Assembly: GCA_016702305.1 (NCBI GenBank)
Contig: JADJEH010000001.1
Coordinates: 558,001-622,000 of the forward strand
Source of the DNA: a bacterium
Lineage (GTDB): Bacteria; Electryoneota; RPQS01
Direction of reading: 5' to 3'
DNA: 64,000 bases
The notes under the pieces were generated by a model, which was not told the DNA's origin, did no database searches, and worked only from the letters and a program-made list of their open reading frames with translations. Below, one piece after another: positions 62,211 to 64,000 of this stretch (position 1 is the stretch's first letter; the number at the start of each line of letters is the position of its first letter). Position numbers and translations under genes: made by a program.

Positions 62211-63390
62211 GGTCCTGGTCTTAGTCGAGAATCTTTCCGTACCCTTCGACCGGCGTGTCTGGCAGGAGTCGCTGGCGCTCGCCCGTGCCGGCTATCAGGT
62301 TAGCGTTATCTGCCCGCGGATGGTGGACAAAAAGCCCTTCGAAATGCTCGAAGGCGTGGCCATCTACCGCTACCCGATGCCATACACTGCCAACCGTGCC
62401 ATCGGCTATGCCCTCGAGTATTCGTGGGCGATGCTGTTCACGTTCCTGTATGCCTGCTTTGTCTTCGTCCGGCGCGGTTTTAAGGTCGTGCACGGCTGTA
62501 ACCCGCCTGACCTCTTCTTCGCCGTCGTCATGCCCTTCAAGCTGTTCGGCGTGAAGTATGTTTTCGACCAGCATGATCTTTCGCCCGAGACCTTTGAGTC
62601 CAAGTTCCCGGGACGAGAGGGGTTACTGCTAACGATCTTGAAGAAACTCGAGTGGTGGACCTATCGCACGGCCAAGGCCGTCATTTCCACCAATGAGTCC
62701 TATCGCAAGATCGCGTGCGAGCGCGGTCATCTGAAACCCGAGCAACAGTTCATTGTGCGCAGTGCGCCGGACCTGAACAAATTCAGCCCGCTGCCGCCCA
62801 ATCCTGAGTGGAAGCGCGGCAAACGCTATCTTGCGGCCTATCTCGGCACCATGGGCGCTCAGGATGGACTCGACTATCTGTTGCGCGCTGCCAAGATCAT
62901 CGTTCACGACTGGGGCAGGGAGGATTTGCACTTCGTCCTCATGGGCGGCGGCGAAAACCTCTCCGTGCTAAAAGAGCTCGCCTCTGAGTTGAAACTCGAC
63001 GGCATCGTTGAGTTCACGGGCCGCGTCTCGAATGAACAGGTCCGCGAGGTGCTCTCAACCGCCGACGTCTGTCTCGCACCCGATCCGATCAACCCGCTCA
63101 ATACCCATTGCACGATGAACAAGATTCTCGAGTATATGGCGATGGGGCGGCCGATTGTGTCGTATCGTCTCACCGAGTCTCACTACTCGGCCCGTGAGGC
63201 CGCAACCTACGCGCAGGACAATGATATCGAGGACTTCGCGCGGCAAACGCTGGCGTTGCTCGACGATCCGGAACGCCGGGCCACCATGGGAGCGTTTGGC
63301 CAGAAGCGTCTGCACGACGAGCTATCCTGGGACCACAGCGTCGTCCAATTACTGCGCGCCTATGACTTTGCTTTCGGGCGGGCGAAATAA
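62194..63390 (+). CDS. Glycosyltransferase family 4 protein
   Basis: 398 residues. N-terminal 'VPFDRRVWQESLALARAGY' is common in exopolysaccharide GT4 enzymes. The C-terminal half has 'YLGTMGAQDGLDYLLRAA', 'EFTGRVSNEQVREVL' and the donor-binding 'NKILEYMAMGRPIVSY'. ATG 62194 has GGAG 5 bases upstream. Coupled to the uronate-forming dehydrogenase, so probably builds the same surface polysaccharide. Confidence 0.9.
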   Translation: MASAGKVLVLVENLSVPFDRRVWQESLALARAGYQVSVICPRMVDKKPFEMLEGVAIYRYPMPYTANRAIGYALEYSWAMLFTFLYACFVFVRRGFKVVHGCNPPDLFFAVVMPFKLFGVKYVFDQHDLSPETFESKFPGREGLLLTILKKLEWWTYRTAKAVISTNESYRKIACERGHLKPEQQFIVRSAPDLNKFSPLPPNPEWKRGKRYLAAYLGTMGAQDGLDYLLRAAKIIVHDWGREDLHFVLMGGGENLSVLKELASELKLDGIVEFTGRVSNEQVREVLSTADVCLAPDPINPLNTHCTMNKILEYMAMGRPIVSYRLTESHYSAREAATYAQDNDIEDFARQTLALLDDPERRATMGAFGQKRLHDELSWDHSVVQLLRAYDFAFGRAK

Positions 63391-63424
63391 AAAGCGGCCA
63401 GACCACCGGGTCTGACCGCTCTTG
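63391..63424 (+). terminator. Terminator after the glycosyltransferase
   Basis: AGCGGCCAGACC (63393-63404) pairs with GGTCTGACCGCT (63409-63420), one mismatch, 4-base loop, then a CTTGTATTT tail; an A run precedes it. It stands between convergent genes and may work in both directions. Confidence 0.75.
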
Positions 63425-63444
63425 TATTTCTGAGTCTGAGCGGA

Positions 63445-63984
63445 TTACTCCGACGGCCTGCCATAGGCGACGCGAGCCAATAGCGTGAGAATTGCTGCGG
63501 CAACGACCGCAAAGGCCGCAGCCATCGCGACCGGGCTGGGGCCAGCCGAACCGGATGGGCTGATCACGCCGCCGGAACGCGGGGTCTTTGATAGGACGAT
63601 GTACCCACCGCGGCCCTGGTTCGACTTCAAGACGTAGTGATAGCCCTTGTTGTCGCTGTGGAGCAGGCCCTCGCCAGGCTCCAACGACGTCAGTCGCTCG
63701 GCTTGCTCGCGCGGGAAACCAATGTCCCCGGCGGCCTCGCCCGCCGATTCGCGGACGCGGATATCGGCTTCTAAGGCCGTCTCCCATTCCTTTGGAATAC
63801 TGGCCTTGCCACTTGAAGGCAACTTCCCAAGGCAAAAGTAGTCCACCAATCTCGCCTGTTCAGCGAACTCCTGCTCAGCCGGCGCAGCCGCAACGCGGCT
63901 GCCGCCTAATTGCGTAAACGGCCACAAGGCGAGCAGAAAGAGGAGGACAGTTGCGGCAATCCAGAACTTGATCCAGGGCTTCAT
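63445..63984 (-). CDS. Membrane protein of unknown function
   Basis: 179 residues. One membrane helix at the N-terminus (about 8-26, 'WIAATVLLFLLALWPF') and one near the C-terminus (about 151-172, 'VAMAAAFAVVAAAILTLLA'). The soluble part between them includes 'YFCLGKLP' and 'GYHYVLKSNQGRGGYIVL'. No family recognised. The ATG at 63984 is near the window end and the upstream context is missing. Confidence 0.65.
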   Translation of the reverse strand: MKPWIKFWIAATVLLFLLALWPFTQLGGSRVAAAPAEQEFAEQARLVDYFCLGKLPSSGKASIPKEWETALEADIRVRESAGEAAGDIGFPREQAERLTSLEPGEGLLHSDNKGYHYVLKSNQGRGGYIVLSKTPRSGGVISPSGSAGPSPVAMAAAFAVVAAAILTLLARVAYGRPSE

Positions 63985-64000
63985 CGGAACTCTTTGGTTA

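Noticed and set aside
1..64000. CRISPR array, prophage or toxin-antitoxin locus
   Set aside because: No regularly spaced repeats, phage structural genes or paired small toxin/antitoxin genes were seen on reading both strands.

Overview
The window reads as a chromosomal segment of an uncultivated Gram-negative bacterium. An outer membrane is implied by a secretin, a beta-barrel protein, an MlaEF-type transporter and many lipoproteins. Several large secreted proteins end in a 'YPNPFNP'-type sorting domain (type IX / FlgD-like fold), which is characteristic of the Fibrobacteres-Chlorobi-Bacteroidetes (FCB) superphylum and neighbouring candidate phyla. The phylum cannot be fixed from this window. 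Base composition is moderately GC-rich except for a visibly AT-richer patch around 56.1-57.6 kb.

Layout. 1-6.8 kb (+): a DnaA/Hda-like AAA+ protein cut by the window edge, a single-domain response regulator and a degenerate PAS histidine-kinase-like protein lead into type IV pilus assembly genes (a PilM-PilN fusion, an inserted lipoprotein, PilO, PilP, a short PilQ secretin). 7.1-12.6 kb (+): two tandem paralogous subtilisin-like proteases with C-terminal sorting domains. 12.7-31.2 kb (-): an M42 aminopeptidase, then a nearly complete division/cell wall (dcw) cluster transcribed mraZ - small STAS-like gene - rsmH - ftsL - ftsI - murE - murF - mraY - murD - ftsW - murG - murC - murB - ftsQ - ftsA - ftsZ, with a strong promoter, MraZ-box-like repeats and an internal terminator-like hairpin after the second gene. 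MurE carries the DNPR motif, so meso-diaminopimelate peptidoglycan is expected.

31.4-43 kb: a MacA/MacB-like export pair plus a lipoprotein (+); an operon (-) of a very large protease/TolB-propeller/beta-barrel fusion followed by MlaE and MlaF; a MerR-type-HTH/receiver fusion regulator, a 52-residue TatA and a secreted endonuclease/exonuclease/phosphatase-fold protein (-). 43.2-53.5 kb (+): a tight operon hsp20 - lon - comF - giant subtilase - coaE - S9 peptidase, most genes overlapping by 4-8 bases.

53.5-58.1 kb is disordered. It has frameshifted small genes, a lipocalin, a decayed IS3-family transposase, a frameshifted Asp-box repeat protein with a sorting domain, and remnants of a subtilase and a YceI-family gene, each ending in one copy of a 35-bp palindromic repeat. 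A tRNA-Gly(CCC) follows. 58.2-64 kb: a methyltransferase, an Xaa-Pro aminopeptidase (-), a GDP-mannose-dehydrogenase-like gene with a glycosyltransferase, and an unknown membrane protein (-).

Several genes (macA-like, S9 peptidase, small lipoprotein twice, Asp-box protein, methyltransferase 3' end) look broken by shifts of the same sign. Each is repaired by adding one base, in most cases to a C or A run. This points to consensus base-calling deletions rather than true pseudogenes, at least in part. The most unusual biology is the PilMN fusion locus with its odd regulators, the protease-propeller-barrel fusion next to MlaEF, the HTH-receiver fusion, and the attenuator-like hairpin inside the dcw cluster.
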